From the NCBI RefSeq assembly GCF_016907655.1, contig NZ_JAFBCL010000001.1, forward strand, positions 6,792,001 to 6,856,000: a stretch of 64,000 bases of DNA, given 5' to 3'. The position numbers and the translations under genes were made by a program. This document shows positions 41,753-50,116 of this stretch, one piece after another. The notes under the pieces were generated by a model. The model worked only from the letters and a program-made list of their open reading frames with translations, was not told where the DNA came from and searched no databases. This DNA is from Saccharothrix algeriensis. GTDB lineage: Bacteria; Actinomycetota; Actinomycetes; Mycobacteriales; Pseudonocardiaceae. The stretch's first letter is position 1, and each line of letters opens with the position of its first letter.

Positions 41753-42469
41753 TCAGGTGAGGCTGAGCTGGCGGCCCTGCGCGGCGGCGGGGCCGAGGTC
41801 GCCGGTGCGGTAGTGCTGCCGGCACAGCACCTGGTAGCGGACCTCGTCGGTGGTCGGGGCGGTGTCGGCGACCAGGACGGTGTCGCCGGCGCGCAGGACG
41901 TCGCCGTCGTGGACGCGGGCGTTGAACCGGCCGGGGTGGCCGCACCAGCACAGGACCTCGACCTGGATGGCGTTGAGCTCGTCGGCCAGTTCGAACAGCC
42001 GCCGGGAGCCGGGGAACAGGGTGCTGCGGAAGTCGGTGGCCAGGCCGAAGCAGTAGACGTCGAGCCGGGCGTCGTCGGCGAGTTCGGCGAGCTGGTCGAC
42101 CTGGGCGGGGGAGAGGAACTGGGCCTCGTCGACGACGAGGTAGTCGACGCGGGCGCCGGCGGCCCAGCGGTGGCGCACCAGGTCGCGCACGTCCAGGTCC
42201 TCGTGGACCTCCAGGGCGTCGCGGGCCAGGCCCATGCGGCTGGAGATGGCGGGGGCGCCGGAGCGGTCGTGGCGCACCAGCAGCAGGCCGGCGCGGCCCT
42301 GGCGGGCCTGGTTGTGGTCGATCTGGAGGGCGAGGGTGGACTTGCCGCAGTCCATGGGGCCGAAGAAGAACCGGAGCCGGCCGGTGGGGGCGGCGCCCCG
42401 GTGCGCGCCGGCGGCGGGCACGGCGGACAGGGCGTCGGTCGGGTCGGTGCTGGGGTTCGTCGGCTCCAC
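41753..42469 (-). CDS. tdk: Thymidine kinase (type II)
   Basis: 238 residues. The P-loop FGPMDCGKST, the lid-region VVDEAQFLSPAQ and a zinc-binding set (LCWCG plus VLCRQHY) identify the tetrameric type II thymidine kinase. It phosphorylates thymidine and deoxyuridine for salvage. An N-terminal extension of about 30 residues rich in Pro, Thr and Ala precedes the P-loop. GTG 42469 has an AAGG-containing region upstream; other starts are possible. Confidence 0.92.
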   Translation of the reverse strand: MEPTNPSTDPTDALSAVPAAGAHRGAAPTGRLRFFFGPMDCGKSTLALQIDHNQARQGRAGLLLVRHDRSGAPAISSRMGLARDALEVHEDLDVRDLVRHRWAAGARVDYLVVDEAQFLSPAQVDQLAELADDARLDVYCFGLATDFRSTLFPGSRRLFELADELNAIQVEVLCWCGHPGRFNARVHDGDVLRAGDTVLVADTAPTTDEVRYQVLCRQHYRTGDLGPAAAQGRQLSLT

Positions 42470-42523
42470 GGCGGGCCACCTTAGTGCGTGGTCGGCGGGG
42501 TGGCGGCGGTCCCGTCCGCGGCA

Positions 42524-42569
42524 GGAATATTCCTTTCTTTGATCAGTAATTTCAGTGCAGACCAAAAAG
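42524..42569. repeat. AT-rich intergenic element, degenerate copy C
   Basis: Contains the perfect palindrome GGAATATTCC (42524-42533), then AATTTCAGTG and GAC-N2-AAAA in the same order and similar spacing as copies A and B. The match is partial. Confidence 0.45.
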
Positions 42570-42642
42570 CGCTCCACCCTCTGAAGCGCCACCTGGGAGA
42601 CGAGCACGGGAAGAACGCCAGGATCACGAAGCAGTGTCTTCG

Positions 42643-42672
42643 TGGACGAGATATACCGCTTCGCGATATAAC
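42643..42672 (+). promoter_or_regulatory. PadR promoter and operator
   Basis: TGGACG (42643-42648) and TATAAC (42667-42672) are separated by 18 nt, and GTG 42680 follows 7 nt later (leaderless). The near-perfect palindrome TATACCGC-TTC-GCGATATA (42652-42670) overlaps the -10, as expected for PadR autoregulation. Confidence 0.65.
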
Positions 42673-42679
42673 CTGCGGT

Positions 42680-43003
42680 GTGAAGGGTATGTCGGAGCAG
42701 GCGTTCCTGGTGCTGACGGCGTTGGCGGAGGAGCCGTTGCACGGGTACGCCATCGTGCGGTCGGTGCAGGCCCTGTCGGAGGGGCGGGTGGTGTTGCGGG
42801 TGGGCACGCTGTACGGGGTGCTGGACCGGTTGGTCGCCGAGGGCTTGGCGCGGCGGGACCGCGAGGAGGTGCACCAGGGGCGGTTGCGCCGGTACTACCG
42901 GCTCACCGACGCCGGGGTGCGGGCGTTGTCGGCGGAGGTGGCGCGGTTGTCGGCGAACGTGCGGGTGGCGTCGTCGGTGTTGCGGGCGAGGGAGGCGCGG
43001 TGA
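42680..43003 (+). CDS. PadR-family regulator
   Basis: 107 residues. The winged-helix PadR domain contains QAFLVLTALAEEPLHGYAIV, GTLYGVLDRLVAEGL and LRRYYRLTDAGVRAL, with a short C-terminal helix for dimerisation. The GTG at 42680 is chosen because it follows a -10 hexamer by 7 nt; ATG 42689 is the alternative. It is coupled by GTGA overlap to a membrane-protein gene, a very common PadR arrangement. Confidence 0.9.
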   Translation: MKGMSEQAFLVLTALAEEPLHGYAIVRSVQALSEGRVVLRVGTLYGVLDRLVAEGLARRDREEVHQGRLRRYYRLTDAGVRALSAEVARLSANVRVASSVLRAREAR

Positions 43004-43782
43004 GGGCGGACGGGACCGGTCGGGACGAGGCGGGGCGGGACGCCGGGCCGGAGGTCGAGGGGGCCGGGTCGGGGTCGAACCTGGAGCGCCGGTACCGGGC
43101 GCTGCTGCGGCTGCTGCCGGCGTGGTACCGGGCGGAGCGGGAGGAGGAGATGGTGGGGATCTTCCTCGCGGGCCGGTCGGGCGGGTTGGACGGCGAGTAC
43201 GGCTGGCCGGGGTGGGGCGAGGCGTGGGCGACCTCGGCGTTGGCGGTGCGGGTGCGGCTGCGGGCCGGTGGCCGGGCCGGCGAGGTGACGCGGGTGCTGG
43301 CGCTGGCGGGGTTGGTGGGCCACGTGGTGCTGGCCGCGCAGGGCGCCGCGGCGGCGGTGCGGTTCGGCGGCGCGTGGGCGGTGTGGTTCGACGCGTTGGT
43401 GGTGGCGGCGTTCGCGGGGCTGCTGACGGGGCGCCGGGTGGTGGCGCGGGCCGCGATGGGGGTGGCGGCGCTGGTGGGGGTGGCGGCCGTGGTGTCGGCG
43501 GTGGCGCAGGGGCCGGGGTGGTGGGTGCTGGCGGCGCAGGCGCCGTTGTGGGTGACGGCGGTGGCGGTGTTGGCGGGGTTCCACCGGGAGGCTCCGCAGC
43601 CGCCGCGGGTGCGGTGGGTGGTGGCCGCGGTGGTGGGCGCCGCGGTGGGCGCGGTGTGGGCGTTGTCGGCGCCGTTGTCGGTGGTGGCGTTCGGTGGGGC
43701 GTGGGTGGTGACCGCGGTCGTGGTGGTGGCGGCGCGGCCGTGGGTCGGGGGTGGCGCGGGGGCCGGTGCCCGGCTGCGGTGA
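43000..43782 (+). CDS. Multi-pass membrane protein paired with PadR
   Basis: 260 residues. A soluble N-terminus of about 70 residues contains LERRYRALLRLLPAWYRAEREEEMVGIFL, the segment typical of membrane proteins downstream of PadR regulators (DUF1700-like region). About six hydrophobic helices follow, rich in Ala, Val and Trp. It is cotranscribed with padR by a 4-bp overlap and probably an envelope-stress or efflux-type target of the regulator. Codons end almost entirely in G, giving strong G-skew here. Confidence 0.82.
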   Translation: MRADGTGRDEAGRDAGPEVEGAGSGSNLERRYRALLRLLPAWYRAEREEEMVGIFLAGRSGGLDGEYGWPGWGEAWATSALAVRVRLRAGGRAGEVTRVLALAGLVGHVVLAAQGAAAAVRFGGAWAVWFDALVVAAFAGLLTGRRVVARAAMGVAALVGVAAVVSAVAQGPGWWVLAAQAPLWVTAVAVLAGFHREAPQPPRVRWVVAAVVGAAVGAVWALSAPLSVVAFGGAWVVTAVVVVAARPWVGGGAGAGARLR

Positions 43783-43789
43783 GGGGTCG

Positions 43790-43816
43790 GGGGGCCGCCG
43801 CGGTCGGGCGGCCCCC
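43790..43816. terminator. Bidirectional hairpin
   Basis: Inverted repeat GGGGGCCGCC / GGCGGCCCCC with a 7-nt loop between the convergent PadR-partner and MFS genes. Confidence 0.7.
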
Positions 43817-43833
43817 GTCGGGCGCGGGTGGGG

Positions 43834-45231
43834 TCAGACCTTGGCGGGCAGCGGGTTGCCGGCCGCGGCGATGGCCTTGCGGACCGGCACGAAGATCATC
43901 AGCACGAACCCGACGACGAAGAACACCACCAGCGAGATGATCGCCAGCCGGAACGAGCCGGTGGCCTGGCCGACGCCGGCGAACACCAGCGGCCCCAGCC
44001 ACGAGGTGGAGCGCTCGCCGACCTCGTAGAGGGAGAAGTACTGCGCTTCGCGGCCGGGCGGGATCATCTGGGAGAACAGCGAGCGGGACAGGGCGTTGGT
44101 GCCGCCCAGGACGATGCCGATGCCCACGGCGAGGCCGTAGAACTGCAGCTGCTGCCCGGCCTGGACGAAGAACGCCGCGCCGATGACGAAGATCCACACG
44201 ATCAGGCTGACCATGATGGTGCGCTTGGCGCCCCAGTGCCGGGCCAGCCACCCGTGCAGCACCGCGCCGGCGAAGGCGACGAACTGCACGATGAGGATGG
44301 TGGCGATCAGGACGGTCTCGTCCAGGCCCAGCTCGTCGCGGCCGTACTGGGCGGAGACGTTGGCGACGGTGGCGATGCCGTCGGTGTAGATGAGGTAGGT
44401 GCCCAGGAACGCCAGGGTGAGCGGGAAGGTGCGGGCCTGCCTCATGGTCCGGCGCAGCTCGCGGAACCCGGCGGACAGGACCGAGGCGCCGGACTCGCCG
44501 TCGCGGGGCTGCGGGTCGCGCTTGAGGCGGGCCAGGGGGATGAGGGTGAACCCGGCCCACCACAGGCCGGACAGGACGAACCCGACCCGCACGGCCGCGC
44601 CTTCGCTCAGGCCGAGGGCGTCGTGGCCGATGAACAGGCCCAGCTGCACGGCCAGGGCCAGGCCGCCGCCGAGGTAGCCGAAGGCCCAGCCGCGGGAGGA
44701 CACCGCGTCGCGCTCGTCGGGGGTGGCGATCTCGGGCAGGAACGCGTAGTAGACCACGACCGAGGCGCCGTAGCAGATGTTGCCGAGGATGAACACCGCG
44801 ACGCCCAGCTGCCAGTCCGAGCCGCCGACGAAGGCCAGCGCGACGGTGGCGGCGGCGCCGGTGAAGGCCAGGCCGCCGAGCATCCGCCGCTTGTTGCGGG
44901 TGCGGTCGGCGATGGCGCCCATGACCGGCAGCACGACGACCTGCACGACGGTGGCGATCGACAGCAGGTAGCCCCACAGGGACCCGGCGGGGAAGTAGGC
45001 GCCCAGCAGGGAGATGTCGCACTGCTGCAGGGAGCCGGTGGCGCAGGCGTCGGGTCCGTTGCGGGCGACGTCCTCGCGGGCGGCTTCCTTGGCCACCGCG
45101 GTGAGGTAGCCGGAGAGGAACACCGTGACCACGGAGGTGGGGAACACCTGGTTCGCCCAGTCGTACCAGGTCCATCCGCGTTGTTCCCGCTTGCGGTCGA
45201 TCGCGGGTGCTGGGCTGTCGGCCACGCTCAT
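43834..45231 (-). CDS. MFS transporter, UMF1/Atg22 type
   Basis: 465 residues with 12 hydrophobic segments. It opens GWTWYDWANQVFPTSVVTVF, which is characteristic of the UMF1 family (ATG22-like effluxers). The MFS loop 2-3 motif is GAIADRTRNKRR. The family in fungi exports amino acids from vacuoles; bacterial substrates are unknown. An extracytoplasmic loop holds two Cys (DACATGSLQQC). It is in the cytoplasmic membrane and is a single gene. Confidence 0.9.
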   Translation of the reverse strand: MSVADSPAPAIDRKREQRGWTWYDWANQVFPTSVVTVFLSGYLTAVAKEAAREDVARNGPDACATGSLQQCDISLLGAYFPAGSLWGYLLSIATVVQVVVLPVMGAIADRTRNKRRMLGGLAFTGAAATVALAFVGGSDWQLGVAVFILGNICYGASVVVYYAFLPEIATPDERDAVSSRGWAFGYLGGGLALAVQLGLFIGHDALGLSEGAAVRVGFVLSGLWWAGFTLIPLARLKRDPQPRDGESGASVLSAGFRELRRTMRQARTFPLTLAFLGTYLIYTDGIATVANVSAQYGRDELGLDETVLIATILIVQFVAFAGAVLHGWLARHWGAKRTIMVSLIVWIFVIGAAFFVQAGQQLQFYGLAVGIGIVLGGTNALSRSLFSQMIPPGREAQYFSLYEVGERSTSWLGPLVFAGVGQATGSFRLAIISLVVFFVVGFVLMIFVPVRKAIAAAGNPLPAKV

Positions 45232-45291
45232 GGGGGCGGACTGTACTTCCCGCCGGCGCGCCGGTGGCGATCACCGCCGAGCTGTCGCCGT

Positions 45292-46068
45292 TCAGCCACC
45301 CGCCCATGACCCGCGCGACCGCAGGACGTCACGCAGCAGGTCGGGTCGGTCGGTGACCAGTCCGTCGACGCCCAGGTCCAGCAGGGCCCGCATCCGCGCC
45401 GGGTCGTCGACGGTCCACACGTGCACCTCCAGGCCGCGCCGGTGGGCGGCGCGCACGAACCGCCGGTCGACCACCACCAGGCGGCCCCGGGTGGCGGGCA
45501 CCTGGGCGATGCTGCCGGCGACCGGCAGGCCCGGCAGCATCGCCCGGCCGGCCGCCCACAGCGCGCCGGCGGAGCGGGGTCCCATCGAGGTGATCAGCCG
45601 CGGGCCGCCCAGCGCGCGCAGCCGGGCCAGGCGCCGGTCGGAGAACGAGGCCAGGCACACCCGGTGCAGGGCGTCGGCGCGGCGCAGCAGCTCGATGACG
45701 GGCCCGACCGCGCCGTCGGCCTTGACGTCGACGTTGACCAGCGCGTCGGGCAGCTCCTCCAGCAGGTCCTGCAGCCGGGCGACGGGTTCGCGGCCCCCGA
45801 CCTTGGCGCGGCGGACCGCCGACCAGGGCTGGGCGGCGACGGGGCCGACGCCGTCGGTGGTGCGGTCGAGGGTGTCGTCGTGGTGGACCACCACCACGCC
45901 GTCGGAGGTGGCGTGCACGTCGGTCTCCAGGTACCGGAAGCCCTCCCGCGCGGCGCGGCGGAACGCGGCCAGCGAGTTCTCCATGCCCGCCAGGTCGTCG
46001 AGGTGCCAGCCCCGGTGGGCGTAGGCCCTGGGGTGCGGGCCGGACAGGTAGGGGTGCTTCGCGGTCAC
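45292..46068 (-). CDS. Glycerophosphodiester phosphodiesterase
   Basis: 258 residues. The GDPD motifs are AHRGW (with catalytic His), ENSLAAF, LETDVHATSDGVVVVHHDDTL (metal Glu/Asp and second His) and VDVK. It hydrolyses glycerophosphodiesters to glycerol-3-phosphate and an alcohol. There is no signal peptide, so it is cytoplasmic. The GTG start at 46068 has a weak SD. It is divergent from the zinc-finger gene, 68 bp away. Confidence 0.92.
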   Translation of the reverse strand: MTAKHPYLSGPHPRAYAHRGWHLDDLAGMENSLAAFRRAAREGFRYLETDVHATSDGVVVVHHDDTLDRTTDGVGPVAAQPWSAVRRAKVGGREPVARLQDLLEELPDALVNVDVKADGAVGPVIELLRRADALHRVCLASFSDRRLARLRALGGPRLITSMGPRSAGALWAAGRAMLPGLPVAGSIAQVPATRGRLVVVDRRFVRAAHRRGLEVHVWTVDDPARMRALLDLGVDGLVTDRPDLLRDVLRSRGSWAGG

Positions 46069-46136
46069 GGTGTGGAGTCTGCCCTGGCGGCGTGGCGCGG
46101 CGGTGACCGGTGGGTAGCGGGATACCGTCGCGCGCC

Positions 46137-46493
46137 ATGGAGTCGGTGACCGGGGCCGTGGCGGCCCGCCGGGAGGAGGCCAGGCACTGCGCCTGGTGTG
46201 GCCGCCGGCTGCCCGACAGCGGCCGGATCGGGCGGCCTCGCCGCTACTGCGCCCAGCCGTGCCGCCAGCGCGCCTACGAGCGGCGGGCGGCGGTGCAGCG
46301 CGGGGGGCTGCCGGAGGACGCGGTGGTGCTGTCGGCGGCGGAGCTGGGCGACCTGCAGGACCGGCTGTTCCAGGTGCGGTGCGCGGCGGAGGACGTGGCC
46401 ACGGCGGCGGCCGACGGGGCGGACCGCGCGGAGCTGCGGCGGTTGGCCGACGCCCTGGTGGAGACCGCGCGGGAGCTGGAGCGGCTGCGGTGA
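46137..46493 (+). CDS. Small zinc-finger protein, unknown
   Basis: 118 residues. A four-Cys motif CAWCGRR...RYCAQPC followed by RQRAYERRA (about 18-52) is a zinc ribbon or treble clef found at the end of many actinobacterial small proteins. The rest is a helical, Ala/Glu-rich coiled region (about 65-118). A DNA- or RNA-binding role is likely but not shown. A GATACC hexamer upstream suggests a leaderless start. Confidence 0.72.
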   Translation: MESVTGAVAARREEARHCAWCGRRLPDSGRIGRPRRYCAQPCRQRAYERRAAVQRGGLPEDAVVLSAAELGDLQDRLFQVRCAAEDVATAAADGADRAELRRLADALVETARELERLR

Positions 46494-46731
46494 GCCGGCC
46501 CCTCCCGCCGGGGCCCGGTCCGGGGTGCGGTCCGGGGCCGTGGGCGGGGTGTCGCGCCGCCGCGGGGGCGCGGCGCGCGGGCGCCGGGAGGGGCCGGGAC
46601 CGCGGATGTGCGGCGCCGGGGGAGCGGGGCGCCGCGACCGGTGACAGCGTCACCCGGGTGGCGGCGGACGTCGGCTTGCCCCCCGTGCGCGGACTCCACC
46701 ATCATTGCGCGCGGGTGGGCGAGGAGGGCGC

Positions 46732-48762
46732 GTGGACGACAACGGCGCGTTGCACCGGGAGGTGCTCGACCGGGCCGATGTCGGTTTCGGTGTGACCGAT
46801 GGGCAGGGCACGCTGCGCTGGGTGAACCCGGCGCTGGCGGAGGTCCTGGGTGTCGCGGCGGACCGGGTCGCGGGGCGTTCGCTGCTCGCGCTGCTGCCCG
46901 GGGTGCCCGAGCGGCCCCGGTCGGGGCTGGCGCTGCTGACGCCCACGACGCACCGGCGGGGCCACCGCTGGCTCGAGGTGACCTGCCAGTCGCTGGGGCC
47001 GCGCGGCGAGCTGCTCTACCGCGTGGTGGACGTGACGGCGTGGCGGGACCGGGAGCTGGAGGCCACGCACGAGGCGGACGCGCTGCGCCGCGCCCAGGTG
47101 ATGGGGCGCATGGGCACCTGGGAGTGGCACATCCCCGAGGACCGGGTGGAGTGGTCGGACGCGCTGCTGGAGATGTTCGGGTTCCCGCCGGGCACGCGGC
47201 TGGACTTCGACGGCTACACCGACCTGATCCACCCCGACGACCTGCCGATGATCCAGGCGACCCTGGAGCAGGCGATGCGGTCGGGCTCGGGGTTCTCCTA
47301 CACCCACCGCATGGTGCTGGCCGACCGGCGCACCGAGCGGTGGTTCGAGTGCTTCGGCGAGGTCGTCAGCGCCGAGGACGGCACACCGCTGCGGGCGTTC
47401 GGCACCGCCCACGACATCACCCGCGCCCGGCTGGTGCACGACGAGCTGCTGGCGCTGGCCGAGCAGGACCCGCTGACCGGGCTGGCCAACCGGCGGGCGG
47501 TGACCCGCGAGCTGGAGCGGCAGCTGGGCTCGGGCGCCTCGGGGTCGCTGCTGCTGCTGGACCTGGACAACTTCAAGGACGTCAACGACCTGCGCGGGCA
47601 CGCGGTGGGCGACCGGCTGATGAAGGCCCTGGCGGGCGCGCTGCGCTCGCGGCTGGCGCCCGACCAGCTAATCGGCCGGCTGGGCGGCGACGAGTTCGCG
47701 GTGGTGCTGCCGGGCTGCGCGGCGGCGGAGGCGGCGCGGGTGGCCGACGGGCTGCGCGACGCGGTGGCGGCGCTGCCGCTGGTCGCGGCGTCGGCGCGGG
47801 TGACGGTCAGCACCGGGGTGGCGGAGTTCGGCGCCGGCGACACCTGGGAGCTGGTGCTGGCCAACGCCGACCTGGCGCTGTACGCGTCCAAGGCGGCCGG
47901 CCGCAACCGGGTCACCGTCTACGAGCCGGGCCACTACGCCGACACCGCCAAGCGGGTGTCGGTGATGGACCGGCTGCGGGCGGCGCTGGCCGGCGGCGGG
48001 CTGGCCCTGCACGCGATGCCGATGGTGGAGCTGTCGTCGGGGCGCACGCTGGGGCACGAGCTGCTGCTGCGGCTGGAGGACGGCCAGCTGCCCCGGCTGG
48101 GCCCGGCGGAGTTCCTGCCCGAGGCCGAGCGCTCGGACCTGGTGCTGGAGATCGACCGGTGGGTGCTGTCCACGGCGATCGACGCCCTGGTGCGCCACCC
48201 GGACCCGGCGCTGCGGTTCAACGTCAACGTCTCCGGCCGCACCCTGGAGGACGAGGACTTCGCCGGGTTCGTGCTCGACCGGGTGGCCGGGGCCGGCGTG
48301 GCGCCGGGCCGGCTGTGCCTGGAGATCACCGAGACCGCGGCGGTGACCAACCTGGACGCGGCGCGGTCGCTGGCGGTGCAGCTGCGGGCGTTCGGCTGCC
48401 GCATCACCCTGGACGACTTCGGCTCCGGGTTCGGCTCGTTCGTGCACCTCAAGCACCTGCCCATCACCGGCATCAAGATCGACGGGGAGTTCGTGCGCAA
48501 CGTCGACGAGCGCTCCACCGACGCGGTGCTGGTGTCGGGGATCGTGGAGATCGCCCGCGGCCTGGGGCTCTCGGCGGTGGCCGAGTGGGTGGAGCGGCCC
48601 GCGCAGGTGCAGACCCTGACCAGGCTGGGCGTGCAGGTGGGGCAGGGGTTCCACCTGGGCCGCCCGGTACCCCTGGCAAGCGTCCTTTCGGGCGAGCCGA
48701 TGGCTCCGGACGGCGCATTGTCCTCACCGTTGACCGGTGCGGAGGATGGGGCGCGTTCGTGA
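46732..48762 (+). CDS. PAS-PAS-GGDEF-EAL cyclic-di-GMP protein
   Basis: 676 residues in the order PAS (about 8-110), PAS with PAC (about 120-235), GGDEF (about 240-400) and EAL (about 420-660). The GGDEF motif is intact at 318-322. The EAL domain reads ELL at the signature but keeps the conserved Asn (NVNVSG), Glu (EITET), DDFGSGFGS and KIDGEF residues, so it may still be active. It makes or degrades cyclic-di-GMP, which controls development in filamentous actinomycetes. There are no membrane segments, so it is cytoplasmic. GAGGAGGG precedes GTG 46732. Confidence 0.93.
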   Translation: MDDNGALHREVLDRADVGFGVTDGQGTLRWVNPALAEVLGVAADRVAGRSLLALLPGVPERPRSGLALLTPTTHRRGHRWLEVTCQSLGPRGELLYRVVDVTAWRDRELEATHEADALRRAQVMGRMGTWEWHIPEDRVEWSDALLEMFGFPPGTRLDFDGYTDLIHPDDLPMIQATLEQAMRSGSGFSYTHRMVLADRRTERWFECFGEVVSAEDGTPLRAFGTAHDITRARLVHDELLALAEQDPLTGLANRRAVTRELERQLGSGASGSLLLLDLDNFKDVNDLRGHAVGDRLMKALAGALRSRLAPDQLIGRLGGDEFAVVLPGCAAAEAARVADGLRDAVAALPLVAASARVTVSTGVAEFGAGDTWELVLANADLALYASKAAGRNRVTVYEPGHYADTAKRVSVMDRLRAALAGGGLALHAMPMVELSSGRTLGHELLLRLEDGQLPRLGPAEFLPEAERSDLVLEIDRWVLSTAIDALVRHPDPALRFNVNVSGRTLEDEDFAGFVLDRVAGAGVAPGRLCLEITETAAVTNLDAARSLAVQLRAFGCRITLDDFGSGFGSFVHLKHLPITGIKIDGEFVRNVDERSTDAVLVSGIVEIARGLGLSAVAEWVERPAQVQTLTRLGVQVGQGFHLGRPVPLASVLSGEPMAPDGALSSPLTGAEDGARS

Positions 48763-48784
48763 TCACCGCCACCGCCGCCCGCCG

Positions 48785-49465
48785 ATGGGAACCCGCACCG
48801 TGCCCGGTCCTTCCGCCAGTCCCGCGCGCGGTGTGCGCCGCGTGGAGCTGACCACCGCCGACCCCGAGCCGATCGCCGACTTCTACGCCCACCTGCTGGG
48901 CTGGGTTGTGCTGGCCGAACCCGACGGCGGGTTCAGCGGCTGGGTGGGCGACCGCCTGGCGCTGCGCGTGCACCGGGGCGGCGACGGGTTCCTGGTGGTG
49001 TTCGCCGGCGCCCGCCGGGACGGGCTGCGCGACGGGGCGGCGGTGGACCGCGGGCGGGTGCTGCACGGCCCGTGGGCGCCGCGCCCGCGGCCGGGGGAGC
49101 CGTGCTGGGTGGAGTTCGCCGGCGCCGCCGACGACGCCTACTGGACCGGCGAGCTGGGGTGGCGCGCCCGCACCCCCGACGAGCCGTTCACCGTCTACGA
49201 CACCCCGGCAGCCCACGACCCGGCCGGGCGCCGGGCGGTGGCCGGGCGGCGCGCGGCCGACCGGCAGCGGTGGCTGTGCCACTTCGCCGTGCCCGACACC
49301 GCGCGGACCGCGGCCCTGGCCGAGCAGGCCGGCGGCCGGGTGCTGGACCCGCCCACCCGGACCCCCACCGGCCTGGCCGCCTCGATCGCCGACCCGGCGG
49401 GCGCGGTGTTCGCCGTGCTGCAGGACCCGCCCGGCTGGGGCGGGACCTGGTCCACCACCCCCTGA
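48785..49465 (+). CDS. VOC (glyoxalase/dioxygenase fold) protein, two domains
   Basis: 226 residues with two VOC modules. The first (about 17-115) is VRRVELTTADPEPIADFYAHLLGWVV, and the second (about 140-220) is WLCHFAVPDTARTAALAEQAGG. The second reads like antibiotic-resistance or glyoxalase-type proteins. Few metal ligands are obvious (His in LCHF). The function is unknown. It begins 22 bp after the GGDEF-EAL stop, so it may be read from the same transcript. Confidence 0.85.
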   Translation: MGTRTVPGPSASPARGVRRVELTTADPEPIADFYAHLLGWVVLAEPDGGFSGWVGDRLALRVHRGGDGFLVVFAGARRDGLRDGAAVDRGRVLHGPWAPRPRPGEPCWVEFAGAADDAYWTGELGWRARTPDEPFTVYDTPAAHDPAGRRAVAGRRAADRQRWLCHFAVPDTARTAALAEQAGGRVLDPPTRTPTGLAASIADPAGAVFAVLQDPPGWGGTWSTTP

Positions 49466-49557
49466 CCGCGCGCGCCGAGCACCCGGACGGGGTTGAACCG
49501 ATCACCGAACGGCAACCTTCGGAGCACCTCGCCCCTCCCCACGAGCAGGTGACACCC

Positions 49558-50007
49558 ATGATCGTCCCCCTGGACCTGACCGACGACGCCACAGCCGAAG
49601 CCGTCCACCACGTCGGCGCCCGCTGCCACGAGGTGGAAGCCGGGCTGATCGGGTCGACCGCCGTCCCCGGCCTGCACGAGACCCTCGATGAAGTGCGCGC
49701 CCTGCCGCTGCGCTGGCTCGGCGGCTACGTCGACAACCAGCTGGTGGCGTTCGTCGGGTTCGCCCGCGTCGACGACGTGCTCGACATCGAACGGCTGTGC
49801 GTGGCCCCCAGCCACTTCCGGCTCGGCTTCGCCCGCCGCCTGGTCGAGCAGGTGCTGGCCGAGGGCGGCCCGGCGATCGTCTCCACCGGCGCCGACAACG
49901 CCCCCGCCATCGCCCTGTACGAAGGGCTGGGGTTCCGGCTGGTGGACACCACTGCGGTGCGGGGCGGGCAGCGCATCGCCCGCTTCGGCCACCCCGGCCT
50001 GACCTGA
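49558..50007 (+). CDS. GNAT-family N-acetyltransferase
   Basis: 149 residues. The acetyl-CoA binding pattern is present: DVLDIERLCVAPSHFRLGFA (RxxGxA-type loop, here RLGFARR) followed by NAPAIALYEGLGFRLVD. It should acetylate an amine; the target is not readable. ATG 49558 lies 92 bp after the VOC gene. SD is weak. Confidence 0.85.
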   Translation: MIVPLDLTDDATAEAVHHVGARCHEVEAGLIGSTAVPGLHETLDEVRALPLRWLGGYVDNQLVAFVGFARVDDVLDIERLCVAPSHFRLGFARRLVEQVLAEGGPAIVSTGADNAPAIALYEGLGFRLVDTTAVRGGQRIARFGHPGLT

Positions 50008-50116
50008 CCACCACCAGCGGGACCGGAGCAACGACCCGCCCACCCCACCACGACCGCGGTCCCGGCCACCCGCCACCGGGACCCACCCGCCGAGCACCGC
50101 GCCCGCCGCGCGGCGC

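Noticed and set aside
41753..45307. A minus-strand open frame of more than 1100 codons across tdk, padR and the MFS gene
   Set aside because: Only its last 238 codons are a real protein (thymidine kinase). The rest is Pro/Thr/Arg-rich antisense of other genes.
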